DNA from: Pseudomonadota bacterium
Lineage (GTDB): Bacteria; Pseudomonadota; Gammaproteobacteria; Steroidobacterales; Steroidobacteraceae
DNA length: 64,000 bases
Direction: 5' to 3'
Assembly: GCA_018241505.1 (NCBI GenBank)
Contig: JAFEDS010000005.1
Span: 62,001 to 126,000 of the forward strand
This document shows, piece after piece, positions 1 to 8,094 of this stretch. Each line of letters starts with the position of its first letter. Position 1 is the stretch's first letter. The notes beneath the pieces were generated by a model, which was not told the origin of the DNA, made no database searches, and was given only the letters and a program-made list of their open reading frames with translations. The translations under genes and the position numbers were made by a program.

Positions 1-602
1 AGCACCCGTTTATCGCGCTCGGTTTCCTTGTGGGTGAGAAAGCTGATGGCCATGCCTTCGAGCACATAGCGGGAAATATCGAGGGCGAGGTCGAATTTCT
101 CACCGCGGCCCTGCCATTCCGGGAATACCTCGACGGCCTGCCGGTGCCACTCTTTCTCGAAAGCCTCCTGTGCCGGGCGCAGGATCGCCGACAACTCCTT
201 GTCGGTCCGGGCCGCGACCGCGAGCTCGAAGAAAGCCACGAACATCGGGTGACGAACGTGCCCCCAATACGCTTCGACACTCTGGCGGATGTGGTCGCGG
301 TCCGAGCTGGGCTTGGTGACGGCCTTGCGAAACGCCCGCAGGCGTTTTGCGTGCAGATGTTCCACCGCCGCTCTGACGACCGCCAGCTTGGAGGGGAAGT
401 GATGCAACATCGCGCCGCGCGACAACCCGGCCTTCTCGGCGATCAGTGTGGTGGTTGTCCGGGAATAGCCGTAGTCAATGAAGCACTTGATGGCGGCTTC
501 AATGATCTGTGTCCGGGTCGAGGCGCTCTTCTGGGCCTGCCAGCCCAGCGCCTCGGCGGGTTCGGAGTCATCGTCAGGAAGGGCGGTAGAGGTCTTATTC
601 AC
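1..602 (-). CDS. TetR/AcrR-family transcriptional regulator (C-terminus cut by window edge)
   Basis: About 200 residues are visible, read leftward from a GTG at 600-602 that has an AAGGAA ribosome site about 8 bases upstream. The N-terminal part (about residues 25-75) is a classical TetR helix-turn-helix, with the pattern TRTQIIEAAIKCFIDYGYS, then TTTLIAEKAGLSRGAMLHHF and the following PSKLAVV. The C-terminal ligand domain is cut at position 1. It is divergent from the SDR/MaoC operon and lies at the edge of a large catabolic cluster, so it is the natural candidate for the regulator that reads the operators repeated at 2730, 12359 and 17311. That link is inferred. Confidence 0.9.
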   Translation of the reverse strand, partial: MNKTSTALPDDDSEPAEALGWQAQKSASTRTQIIEAAIKCFIDYGYSRTTTTLIAEKAGLSRGAMLHHFPSKLAVVRAAVEHLHAKRLRAFRKAVTKPSSDRDHIRQSVEAYWGHVRHPMFVAFFELAVAARTDKELSAILRPAQEAFEKEWHRQAVEVFPEWQGRGEKFDLALDISRYVLEGMAISFLTHKETERDKRV

Positions 603-620
603 TCGAAATTCCTTATTCGA

Positions 621-641
621 CAAGCATGTATAGGTTGCTTG
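621..641. promoter_or_regulatory. Inverted repeat in the tetR promoter region
   Basis: CAAGCA at 621-626 is mirrored by TGCTTG at 636-641, with a 9-base spacer that contains a leftward TATACA hexamer. The site sits just upstream of the TetR start and before the divergent SDR operon, which suits autoregulation. The half-site ACAAGCA also occurs in the operator at 17311, but spacing differs from the other cluster operators, so shared recognition is uncertain. Confidence 0.45.
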
Positions 642-723
642 AAAAAGTCAAAGGTGATTGAAACAGGATGAGCTGACTGCTAACGTCGGCACGCATCGGG
701 TGGCTGACCGGGGGATACGGCAC

Positions 724-1482
724 GTGAATCGGCTCGCGGGAAAAGTGGCAATCATTACAGGGGCGGCGTCCGGACTCGGGCGCGCCGATGCGCAGGCGCT
801 CGTAGAGCAGGGGGCCAGGGTGCTCCTCAGCGATCTGAACGAGAGCGCCGGCAGGCAGGTCGCCGCCGAGTTGAATGAGCGGGCCGCGGGCGCGGCTCAT
901 TTCATGACCCACGATGTTCGCGACGAGGCTCGTTGGGGCGAGGTTGTCGCCGCCGCGCAGGAGCGCTTTGGCGGGCTGCACATCCTGGTCAACAACGCAG
1001 GCGTGGTCGTAGTGGCCACACCCGAGACGACCACCCTGGAGCAATTCAGATTCGCCAATTCCGTGATGTCCGAAGGGGTGTTCCTGGGATGCAAGGCCGC
1101 GATTCCGGTCATGCGCGCCAGTGGCGGCGGCTCGATCATCAACATGTCTTCTGTCGCCTCCCATCTGGGCTATCCCGTCTTTTTCGCCTACAGCGCCGCC
1201 AAGGGCGCGGTGCGCGCCATGACCAAATCCATTGCAGTGCATTGTCAGATGAACAAGTACCACATTCGCTGCAATTCCATCCACGCGGGAGCAATCGACA
1301 CGCCCATGATTGCGCAGGCCAACGCCGCGCTGGGACTGAAAAACGCCGACTACGAGGCGGCTCCTTGGGGGTTGGGCACGCCTCGGGACGTCGCGAACCT
1401 CGTCGTGTACCTCGCATCCGATGAATCCGCGTTCGTGAACGGCACCGAGATCCTCATTGATAACGCCTTGACCATCCAATAA
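724..1482 (+). CDS. Short-chain dehydrogenase/reductase (SDR)
   Basis: This is a classical NAD(P)-dependent SDR of 252 aa. It has the Rossmann glycine motif TGAASGLG near the N-terminus, LVNNAG in the middle, and a Ser followed by the catalytic YSAAK. GTG at 724 was chosen because it gives the usual SDR length and places the VAIITG strand at residue 8; an in-frame TTG at 658 would add an unlikely 22-residue leader. It is the first gene of a short operon with a MaoC hydratase and another SDR, suggesting oxidation of a hydroxyl group during ring or side-chain breakdown. The substrate cannot be read. Confidence 0.88.
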   Translation: MNRLAGKVAIITGAASGLGRADAQALVEQGARVLLSDLNESAGRQVAAELNERAAGAAHFMTHDVRDEARWGEVVAAAQERFGGLHILVNNAGVVVVATPETTTLEQFRFANSVMSEGVFLGCKAAIPVMRASGGGSIINMSSVASHLGYPVFFAYSAAKGAVRAMTKSIAVHCQMNKYHIRCNSIHAGAIDTPMIAQANAALGLKNADYEAAPWGLGTPRDVANLVVYLASDESAFVNGTEILIDNALTIQ

Positions 1483-1491
1483 GCGGCTGTC

Positions 1492-1935
1492 ATGCGCTAT
1501 TACGAGGACCTGGTCGAAGGCGAAGAAAGCTGCTCCGGGACCCGGGCCGTGACGGCGGAGGAGCTCGTCGATTTCGCCCGCAAATACGACCCCCAGTATT
1601 TCCACATCGATGTGGAAGCGGCCAAGGGCTCCATATTCGGCGGGCTGGTCGCCTCGGGCATTTTCACCATGGCCATCTGGCGTCAACTCGATCACCAGAT
1701 CGCCGGCGACATCGCCTGGATCTGCGGCGTCGGTTGGGATGATGTGAAGTTCAAGACCGCCTTGCGCGCGGGAGACGTGGTACGAGCCCGGGCGAAATGC
1801 GTCGGCAAACGGCCTTCCAACAGTCATCCCGAACGGGGTGTCGTCATTTACGACTACACGCTGCAGAACCAACGCAACGAGACAGTGTTCTCGTGCCGTA
1901 GCACCAACCTGGTCGAGCGAAAGGGGCCACGATGA
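1492..1935 (+). CDS. MaoC-like hot-dog dehydratase/enoyl-CoA hydratase
   Basis: A 147-aa single hot-dog protein. The hydratase-2 type signature is visible as DPQYFHIDVEAAKGSIFGG followed by LVASG, with the Asp/His pair that activates water in R-specific enoyl-CoA hydratases. It follows the first SDR by 9 bases and its stop overlaps the next start (ATGA at 1932), so the three genes are translationally coupled. Expected role: hydration or dehydration of a CoA-thioester intermediate in the cytoplasm. MaoC-like proteins also act on non-CoA substrates, so the exact reaction is open. Confidence 0.85.
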   Translation: MRYYEDLVEGEESCSGTRAVTAEELVDFARKYDPQYFHIDVEAAKGSIFGGLVASGIFTMAIWRQLDHQIAGDIAWICGVGWDDVKFKTALRAGDVVRARAKCVGKRPSNSHPERGVVIYDYTLQNQRNETVFSCRSTNLVERKGPR

Positions 1936-2726
1936 ATCGCCTGGAAGCAAAAGTCGCCGTCGTCCTCGGCGCGGCCGGTGAGAACAACATGGGGCAGGTG
2001 ATTGCCCGGCGATTCGCCGCGGAAGGCGCGCGGGTTGTCGTTGCAGGACGTAACGACGCGGCGCTGGGCAAGTTCGCGGCAGAAATCAACGGTCATCACC
2101 ATGTCTGCGACATCACGCGCAAGCAGGATGTCGCCGCCCTGAGCCGGGCAGCCGTGGATTGCTACGGCCGCGTCGACATTGCAATCAACTGTACAGGCAA
2201 CGGCCTCATGGCCCGATTGCGCGACACAACCGAGGAGCAACTCGATCAGCTCACTGCGCTGCAGTTCAAAGGTACGTTCTTTTTCCTGCAAGTGTTTGCT
2301 GAGCAACTGGCCTCCAGCGGCGGTGGCTCGATAGTGACAATGTCGTCCGCATCCGTGTATGCACTGCTGTACAACCATGGCGCCTACATTGGTACGAAAG
2401 CGGCGGCGGATGCGCTCGTGCGTTGTTTTGCGAACGAGTACGGCGCTCGGGGCGTGAAAGTGAATTCCATTGCGCCGGGACTGACGTCCACCCCGATGAC
2501 CAGCCGGGAAATGCAGATGCCGGGCCTGGAGGCTGCTTTCCTGAAGGAGTACCCGTTGGGTCGGATCGGCACCCCGCAGGATGTGGCCGAGGCGGCTCTG
2601 TGGCTGGCGAGCGGCGAGAGCTTCATGACCGGGCAGGTTCTGCAGGTGAACGGCGGGCTCACGCTTCGCCGCAATCCCTTGCCCCGCGAGATCAATGCCA
2701 GCCTGGCGGCCGCCTCGGGTTCATAA
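1932..2726 (+). CDS. Short-chain dehydrogenase/reductase (SDR)
   Basis: A 264-aa SDR. The cofactor loop is longer than usual (GAAGENNMG), a spacing seen in divergent or enoyl-reductase-like SDRs. The NNAG position reads NCTG, and the catalytic motif is YIGTK after an MSSAS serine. The C-terminal Thr-Gly-Gln then VNGG region is typical. It overlaps the MaoC stop by 4 bases. The gene ends 4 bases before the operator at 2730, which starts the next transcription unit. Confidence 0.87.
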   Translation: MNRLEAKVAVVLGAAGENNMGQVIARRFAAEGARVVVAGRNDAALGKFAAEINGHHHVCDITRKQDVAALSRAAVDCYGRVDIAINCTGNGLMARLRDTTEEQLDQLTALQFKGTFFFLQVFAEQLASSGGGSIVTMSSASVYALLYNHGAYIGTKAAADALVRCFANEYGARGVKVNSIAPGLTSTPMTSREMQMPGLEAAFLKEYPLGRIGTPQDVAEAALWLASGESFMTGQVLQVNGGLTLRRNPLPREINASLAAASGS

Positions 2727-2729
2727 AAA

Positions 2730-2773
2730 AAACAGTCAGGACTGATTGTATTTGAGACGCTGCGGCCTATAAT
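2730..2773 (+). promoter_or_regulatory. Cluster operator A with -35/-10 promoter
   Basis: The 19-base near-palindrome AAACAGTCAGGACTGATTG spans 2730-2748. Its 3' edge overlaps a TTGTAT -35 (2746-2751); after a 16-base spacer comes a perfect TATAAT (2768-2773). The same palindrome and the same 28-base offset to the -10 recur at 12359 on the other strand, and a variant recurs at 17311. This promoter should drive the long operon from 2814 to 10034. A TetR-type repressor blocking RNA polymerase is the likely mode (inferred). Confidence 0.8.
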
Positions 2774-2813
2774 TCCCTGGCCAGCGCCGACGGGTGGCGC
2801 GAGGAGAATCGCT

Positions 2814-3575
2814 ATGGATCTCGGGCTGCGCGGAAAGAAGGCCATTGTCACCGGCGCCACCAAGGGCATCGGCCGGGCTATTGTCGAGATGCTCGCGCAG
2901 GAAGGTGTGGATGTCGGCCTGTGCTCGCGCACCGAGGACGAAGTTGAGAGCGCCGTCCGGGCGCTGAAGCAACGCGGTGTCAATGCGGTCGGCGAAGCGG
3001 TGAACGTACGCGACGGCGAAGCTTACAAGGCGTGGCTCGAGCGAACCGCCCAGGCCCTCGGTGGCTGCGACATCTTCGTGCCGAATGTCAGTGCCGGCGG
3101 CGGCTTCGACAGTGAGAAGAACTGGAGCCGCAATTTCGAAGTCGATGTCATGCACACCGTGCGCGGCTGCGAGACACTGATGCCGCACCTGGAGAAATCA
3201 GGCAACGGCTCTGTTGTCATCATCTCATCCACCAACGCGCTCGAGACATTCGGTGTGCCGCAGGCCTTCAATGCCATGAAGGCGGCCCTGATTACCTATG
3301 CCAAGCAGCTTGCCCAGCATGTCGGCAAGAAGGGCATTCGCATCAACTCGGTGTCGCCGGGCCCGGTCTATTTTGAAGGCGGTGCCTGGGAGTTGATCAA
3401 GGGCACCATGCCGAAGATCTTTGACTATGCGATGCGGCAGATCCCTTGCGGGCGCATGGGGACGCCGGAGGAAGTGGCCCGGATCGTTCTGTTTGTCGCG
3501 AGCCCGGCCGGCAGCCTCATTACCGGCTCCAACATTGTCGCGGACAACGGCTTTACCAAGCGCGTGCAGTTCTAA
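2814..3575 (+). CDS. Short-chain dehydrogenase/reductase (SDR)
   Basis: A 253-aa SDR with TGATKGIG near the N-terminus. The usual NNAG is replaced by NVSAGGG, and the catalytic Tyr position after the ISSTNA serine is not a canonical YxxxK (the region reads PQAFNAMKAAL, with Phe where Tyr is expected but Lys retained). This pattern is found in divergent SDRs. It is the first gene after operator A and begins the operon that continues with a Rieske oxygenase and the E1/E2 genes. Cofactor binding is clear; classical dehydrogenase chemistry is less certain because of the missing Tyr. Confidence 0.85.
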   Translation: MDLGLRGKKAIVTGATKGIGRAIVEMLAQEGVDVGLCSRTEDEVESAVRALKQRGVNAVGEAVNVRDGEAYKAWLERTAQALGGCDIFVPNVSAGGGFDSEKNWSRNFEVDVMHTVRGCETLMPHLEKSGNGSVVIISSTNALETFGVPQAFNAMKAALITYAKQLAQHVGKKGIRINSVSPGPVYFEGGAWELIKGTMPKIFDYAMRQIPCGRMGTPEEVARIVLFVASPAGSLITGSNIVADNGFTKRVQF

Positions 3576-3583
3576 CTGCGCAC

Positions 3584-4948
3584 ATGAGCACTCAGGACGA
3601 CTTCTGGGAACGCTCGAGGTCGCCGAGCTTTACACCTGTGCGCCGGGTGCGCCCGGAAGACTCGCCGGGGACACCCACCGACAAAGCACCGGATCCGAGC
3701 ATCCCGGAGGACATGATTGACCACCGCCGCTATTTCTCCCCGGAGTTCATGCGGCTGGAATGGGAGCGGATGTGGTCGAAGGTGTGGCTGCTGGGAGGCC
3801 GGGAGCTCGACATCCCGGAGCCCGGTGACTACATTGTCACCGAGATCGGCCCTGAGTCGATTCTCATCGTCCGCCAGAAGGACGGTGGCATCAAAGGGTT
3901 TTATAACGTCTGTCAACACCGTGGCAATCGTCTCCGTCCGTGTGGATTGGGCACGACCGGCCAGGGGCTGTCTTTCGTCTGCGCCTATCATCATTGGGAG
4001 TACGAGTTGGACGGCTCGTACCGGCGGATTCCGGACATTGATACATTCGGTCAGGGGAAGCCGGCGCATTCCTTGTCGGAAGTAAAATGCGACACCTGGG
4101 GCGGCTTCGTCTGGTTCACGTTGAATGACGCGCCGCAGCCCTTGCTCGAGTTCCTGGGGCCGATTCCGCAGCACCTGGACCCCTACAACCTCAACAGGAT
4201 GGTGCAGACCCGCGACATTACCGTCGAGTGGGATTGCAACTGGAAAACGTCGGTCGATGCTTTCAATGAAAGCTATCACGTGCAGGGAATTCATCCACAA
4301 CTGCTGTGGTACCTGCACGACCTGGACATCCAGATCGATTGTTATGAGCGCCACAGCCGTTACCTGATTCCCTTCGGCACGCTGTCACCGCGGGTTCGCA
4401 AGCCCCCGTCCATTCCCGAGCCCATCAAGACCATCATGAAGGCCGCAGGTCTGGATCCGGCGGACTACGATGAGCCGCTTGCCAACGTGCGGCGCGACGT
4501 GCAGAAGCACAAGCGGTCCTACGGCAAGAGTCAGGGTAAGGATTATTCAAAGCTCAATGATGATCAGCTCACCGACGACTACCACTACCTGATATTCCCC
4601 AACCTGTCGCTGAACGTGCACGCCGATGATTTCTGGATTTTCAGGCAGCGGCCGCACGCGCACGATCCTGACAAGATGTACTACGACATCATGACTTTCG
4701 AGCTGGTGCCCGAAGGGGCCGAGTGGCCGGAGCGCGCGCAGCATCGGCGATGGAAGCACGGGGAGAAGGGCATCGGCACGGTGTTGGATCAGGATGCGGA
4801 AAACCTGCCGGGCGTGCAGGCCGGAATGCACTCCAAGGGGTTCAAGGGGCTGTGGATCGGGCGCCAGGAACTGCGCATTCGCCACTTTCACAAGGTGCTC
4901 GATGACTATATCTACGGACCGGGTGGCAAGCCGCCCGGCGCGCTCTGA
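3584..4948 (+). CDS. Rieske non-heme iron oxygenase, alpha subunit
   Basis: 454 aa from ATG 3584, 8 bases after the SDR stop. The Rieske [2Fe-2S] ligands are visible as CQH (in NVCQHRGNRL) and, 17 residues after that His, CAYH (in CAYHHWEY). The catalytic domain carries NESYHVQGIHPQ, whose two His plus a downstream Asp form the mononuclear iron site. It should insert oxygen into a hydrophobic substrate using electrons from a ferredoxin/reductase, neither of which is encoded in this cluster. It resembles the Rieske protein at 22211 more than the one at 17397 in the shared pattern FMRLEWERMWSKVWLLGG. Confidence 0.93.
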   Translation: MSTQDDFWERSRSPSFTPVRRVRPEDSPGTPTDKAPDPSIPEDMIDHRRYFSPEFMRLEWERMWSKVWLLGGRELDIPEPGDYIVTEIGPESILIVRQKDGGIKGFYNVCQHRGNRLRPCGLGTTGQGLSFVCAYHHWEYELDGSYRRIPDIDTFGQGKPAHSLSEVKCDTWGGFVWFTLNDAPQPLLEFLGPIPQHLDPYNLNRMVQTRDITVEWDCNWKTSVDAFNESYHVQGIHPQLLWYLHDLDIQIDCYERHSRYLIPFGTLSPRVRKPPSIPEPIKTIMKAAGLDPADYDEPLANVRRDVQKHKRSYGKSQGKDYSKLNDDQLTDDYHYLIFPNLSLNVHADDFWIFRQRPHAHDPDKMYYDIMTFELVPEGAEWPERAQHRRWKHGEKGIGTVLDQDAENLPGVQAGMHSKGFKGLWIGRQELRIRHFHKVLDDYIYGPGGKPPGAL

Positions 4949-4955
4949 GGCCGAC

Positions 4956-5912
4956 GTGGAGCTGACACCGGAACAACTGCGGGACGCATACCGCCAGATG
5001 AAGACGATCCGCGAGTTTGAAGAGCGGCTGCATGTCGAGATCGCCACCGGCGAAATTCCGGGATTTACCCACCTCTACGCCGGCCAGGAAGCAGTAGCGG
5101 TTGGTGTGTGTACACCGCTGACGGATTCCGACTACATCGTGAGCACTCACCGTGGTCACGGACACTGCATTGCCAAGGGATGCGATGTCGCCGGCATGAT
5201 GAAGGAGATCTATGGTCGCCGCGACGGCCTTTGCAAAGGCAAGGGCGGCTCCATGCACATTGCCGATGTCAACAAAGGCATGTTGGGTGCGAACGCGATC
5301 GTGGGTGCCGGGCCGCCGTTGGCGGTGGGCGCGGGCATTGCGTGCAAGCTCGGAGGCAAGGGGCGAGTGAGTGTCGCCTTTGGCGGTGATGGCAGTTGCA
5401 ACCAGGGCACGGTGTTTGAGGCCATGAACCTGGCGGTCGTTCTGCAGGCGCCGGTGATCTTCGTGTTTGAAAACAACGGCTACAGCGAGCATACCGGCGC
5501 GTCCTACGCCGTCGGGTCGAAGGACATTACCGCACGGTCACGCGGCTTCGGAATGCCGGCCGAGCGAGTGGATGGGTCGGATTTCTTTGCGGTATATGAA
5601 GCGATGTTGCGGTCGGTTGCGCGCGCTCGTGAGGGCGGCGGCCCCAGCGCGATCGAGGCGACCACGACGCGCTTCTACGGCCACTTTGAGGGAGACCCGC
5701 AGCGCTACCGTGCAAAGGACGAGGTTGCACATCAGCGGGAAACCATGGATTGCCTGAGAAGATTTCGCGACAAGAGTGTGGTCAGTGTCGCGGAGTTGGA
5801 TGCGATCGACGCAGACGTGCTGAAGCTCATTGATGAATGCGTGGCCGCGGCAAAGGCGGCGCCCTTGCCGACCTTGGCTGATCTCACTACTGACGTTTAC
5901 CTGAGCTATTAG
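4956..5912 (+). CDS. Thiamine-diphosphate-dependent dehydrogenase E1, alpha subunit (pyruvate/acetoin dehydrogenase type)
   Basis: 318 aa from GTG 4956, chosen because it follows the Rieske stop by 7 bases and matches the start of AcoA/PdhA-type proteins (LTPEQLRDAYRQMKTIREFE). The thiamine diphosphate motif begins at GDGSCNQG (about residue 144) and ends at the paired Asn of FENNGYS (about 173). Together with E1 beta and E2 it would oxidatively decarboxylate a 2-oxoacid or cleave an acetoin-like diketone to an acyl-CoA. The cluster context suggests a dedicated substrate rather than central pyruvate metabolism. Confidence 0.92.
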   Translation: MELTPEQLRDAYRQMKTIREFEERLHVEIATGEIPGFTHLYAGQEAVAVGVCTPLTDSDYIVSTHRGHGHCIAKGCDVAGMMKEIYGRRDGLCKGKGGSMHIADVNKGMLGANAIVGAGPPLAVGAGIACKLGGKGRVSVAFGGDGSCNQGTVFEAMNLAVVLQAPVIFVFENNGYSEHTGASYAVGSKDITARSRGFGMPAERVDGSDFFAVYEAMLRSVARAREGGGPSAIEATTTRFYGHFEGDPQRYRAKDEVAHQRETMDCLRRFRDKSVVSVAELDAIDADVLKLIDECVAAAKAAPLPTLADLTTDVYLSY

Positions 5913-5914
5913 CG

Positions 5915-6925
5915 ATGCCACAGCTTTCCATGCGGGATGCCGTCAACCAGGCGCTGCACCAGGAAATGGAGCGCGATTCCCGGGTGATTGTCCTCGGTGA
6001 GGACGTGTCGGGCGGCGCTGGAGGTACCTCCAATGAGCGCGAGGCGTCCGGCGGAATTTTCGGTGTAACCAAGGGCTTGTTGCCGCGCTTCGGCGCCGAG
6101 CGTGTCATCGACACGCCCATCAGCGAGTCAGCCATCGTGGGCGCGGCAGCCGGCGCCGCGCTGGCGGGCCTGCGGCCTGTGGCGGAGATCATGTTCGCCG
6201 ACTTTGTCGGTGTTTGTATGGATCAGCTCTACAATCAGATCGCCAAGTTTCGCTACATGTTCGGTGGGAAGAGCGCCTGCCCGGTTGTGATTCGCACGGC
6301 CATGGGTGCGGGTATGAACATGGGGGCGCAACACTCGCAGACCATCTATGGACTGTTGACGGCGATTCCGGGTTTGAAAATCGTGGTGCCGGCCAATGCT
6401 CACGATGCCAAGGGCCTGATGATACAGGCTATTCGCGATGACGATCCCGTCGTGTTTTTTGAGCACAAGGCTTTGTACCCACGCAAGATTGAGGTACCCG
6501 AGGAGGCTTATACGATCGCGTTCGGCGAAGCGAATCTCGTGCGTGAGGGCGAAGCCGCCACGGTGGTTGCCCTGGGGCGCATGGTAACGTTCGCAGAGAA
6601 GGCGTTGGATACGCTGGCGAAGGAGGGCATCTATTGCGATCTGATCGATCCGCGAACCACTTCACCCCTGGATGAGGAAACGATTCTCGAGAGCGTGGAG
6701 AATACGGGGCGGTTGGTTGTTGTGGATGAGTCTCCGCCGCGGTGTAGTGTGGCGGCGGATATTGCGGCGCTTGTGGCCAGCCGGGGCTTTGAGTCGTTGC
6801 GCGCGCCGGTCGGTCTCGTGACTGCACCGCATGCGCCCATCCCGTTTTCGCCGGCTCTGGAGCGGGCTTGGGTTCCCGGGCCGCAGGCAATCGAGGCGGC
6901 GGTGCGCAAGGTCCTCGACCGATGA
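5915..6925 (+). CDS. 2-oxoacid/acetoin dehydrogenase E1, beta subunit
   Basis: 336 aa. It has the transketolase pyrimidine-binding domain at the N-terminus (VIVLGEDVSGGAGG, DTPISESAIVGAAAG) and the transketolase C-terminal domain (VVALGRMVTFAEKALDTLAK, then DLIDPRTTSPLDEETI). It starts 2 bases after the alpha subunit stop and overlaps the E2 start, so the subunits should be made in equal amounts. It pairs with E1 alpha to form the thiamine-dependent heterotetramer. Confidence 0.93.
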   Translation: MPQLSMRDAVNQALHQEMERDSRVIVLGEDVSGGAGGTSNEREASGGIFGVTKGLLPRFGAERVIDTPISESAIVGAAAGAALAGLRPVAEIMFADFVGVCMDQLYNQIAKFRYMFGGKSACPVVIRTAMGAGMNMGAQHSQTIYGLLTAIPGLKIVVPANAHDAKGLMIQAIRDDDPVVFFEHKALYPRKIEVPEEAYTIAFGEANLVREGEAATVVALGRMVTFAEKALDTLAKEGIYCDLIDPRTTSPLDEETILESVENTGRLVVVDESPPRCSVAADIAALVASRGFESLRAPVGLVTAPHAPIPFSPALERAWVPGPQAIEAAVRKVLDR

Positions 6926-8094
6926 CTTCGAAGACGATTCACGCAGTCACGATGCCGAAGTGGGGCATCGAGATGACCGAGGGAACGCTGACGGCGTGGA
7001 CTGTGAAGGAAGGGCAGGCGGTCAACAAGGGCGATTCCATCCTCGAGGTGGAGACCGACAAGATCATCAACTCGGTTGAGGCGCCCGCGTCGGGGACATT
7101 GCGGCGGATCACGGCTGCGGCCGGTGAAGTCAGGCCCGTTGGGGCGTTGATTGCCGTGTTGGCGGATGAGTCGGTCAGCGATGCGGATGTGGCAGAGTTT
7201 ATTGATGCGTTTCGCGGCGCCAGTGTCTCCTTTGAGCCTGACGGTCACGCTGCGGCCGAGGTCACCGCCGCTGCGGAAACGGACGAGCCGCGGGTGAGCC
7301 CCATCGCGCGTCGCCTGGCAGACAAGCTCGGTATAGACGTCAGCCAGATTCGCGGCACGGGCCGCAACGGCCGCGTCTCCAAGGAAGATGTCGAGGCTTA
7401 CGCCGCGACGCAAGCTGCCGCGTCGAATGCCAACCCGCAGACGCGAATCAGAATGTCCGCTACTCGCGCCACCATCGCACGGCGTTTGGCAGACTCGAAA
7501 GCAACGATCCCTCACTACAGGGTCGAAATTGAAGTGGATGTCAGCAAGCTGCAAGCTCGTCGCAGGCAGCTCACGGCGGACGCCCATACCAAGGTGTCGT
7601 TGAACGACATGCTGGTTCACTGCACCGCGCTAGCGTTGGCTCAGCATCCGCAATTGAACGCCCACCTCGATGGCGATGAAATCGTTCAATTCGCGCGAGC
7701 CGATATCGCCATTGCCGTTGCAACAACTGCCGGACTGATCACTCCAGTCGTGCGCGACGCAGCGGCGAGATCGCCCGTGGATATTGCAAAGACCATCGCA
7801 GAGATGTCAGGGCGCGCGCGTGCGGGTACGTTGCGGCGTGAAGAGATTTCAGACGGCACGTTCAGTATTTCAAACCTCGGTATGTATGGACTGACGCGAT
7901 TTGACGCAATCATCAACCCGCCGCAGGTAGCCATTCTCGCCGTGGGGGCCGCTCAGGATCGGGTCGTTGCACGCAAGGGCGCGCCTGTGATCGCCCAGAT
8001 GCTGACTTTGACACTGTCGGCCGATCATCGTGTGGTCGACGGCGCGGTAGCCGCGGCATTTCTCGCCACCTTACGGGAGAGGATCGAAGAATGA
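6922..8094 (+). CDS. Dihydrolipoamide acyltransferase E2 (lipoyl, E3-binding and catalytic domains)
   Basis: 390 aa from ATG 6922 inside the end of E1 beta (ATGA overlap). Domain order: one lipoyl domain (residues 5-80, modified lysine K47 in EVETDKIINS), a peripheral subunit-binding domain (about 123-160, VSPIARRLADKLGID and GTGRNGRVSKEDV), and a catalytic domain (about 177-390) ending in the CoA-acetyltransferase motif HRVVDG near residue 369. The complex needs a dihydrolipoamide dehydrogenase (E3), which is absent from the cluster and is presumably supplied by the housekeeping gene. Confidence 0.93.
   Translation: MTSKTIHAVTMPKWGIEMTEGTLTAWTVKEGQAVNKGDSILEVETDKIINSVEAPASGTLRRITAAAGEVRPVGALIAVLADESVSDADVAEFIDAFRGASVSFEPDGHAAAEVTAAAETDEPRVSPIARRLADKLGIDVSQIRGTGRNGRVSKEDVEAYAATQAAASNANPQTRIRMSATRATIARRLADSKATIPHYRVEIEVDVSKLQARRRQLTADAHTKVSLNDMLVHCTALALAQHPQLNAHLDGDEIVQFARADIAIAVATTAGLITPVVRDAAARSPVDIAKTIAEMSGRARAGTLRREEISDGTFSISNLGMYGLTRFDAIINPPQVAILAVGAAQDRVVARKGAPVIAQMLTLTLSADHRVVDGAVAAAFLATLRERIEE

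Noticed and set aside
613-1950. Long open frame antisense to the first SDR and MaoC genes
   Set aside because: It is a GC-rich shadow. The plus-strand frames have full SDR and hot-dog motifs; the antisense product has none. The same holds for long antisense frames at 6631-7620, 13546-14703, 18879-19880, 58470-59792 and 60510-61523.
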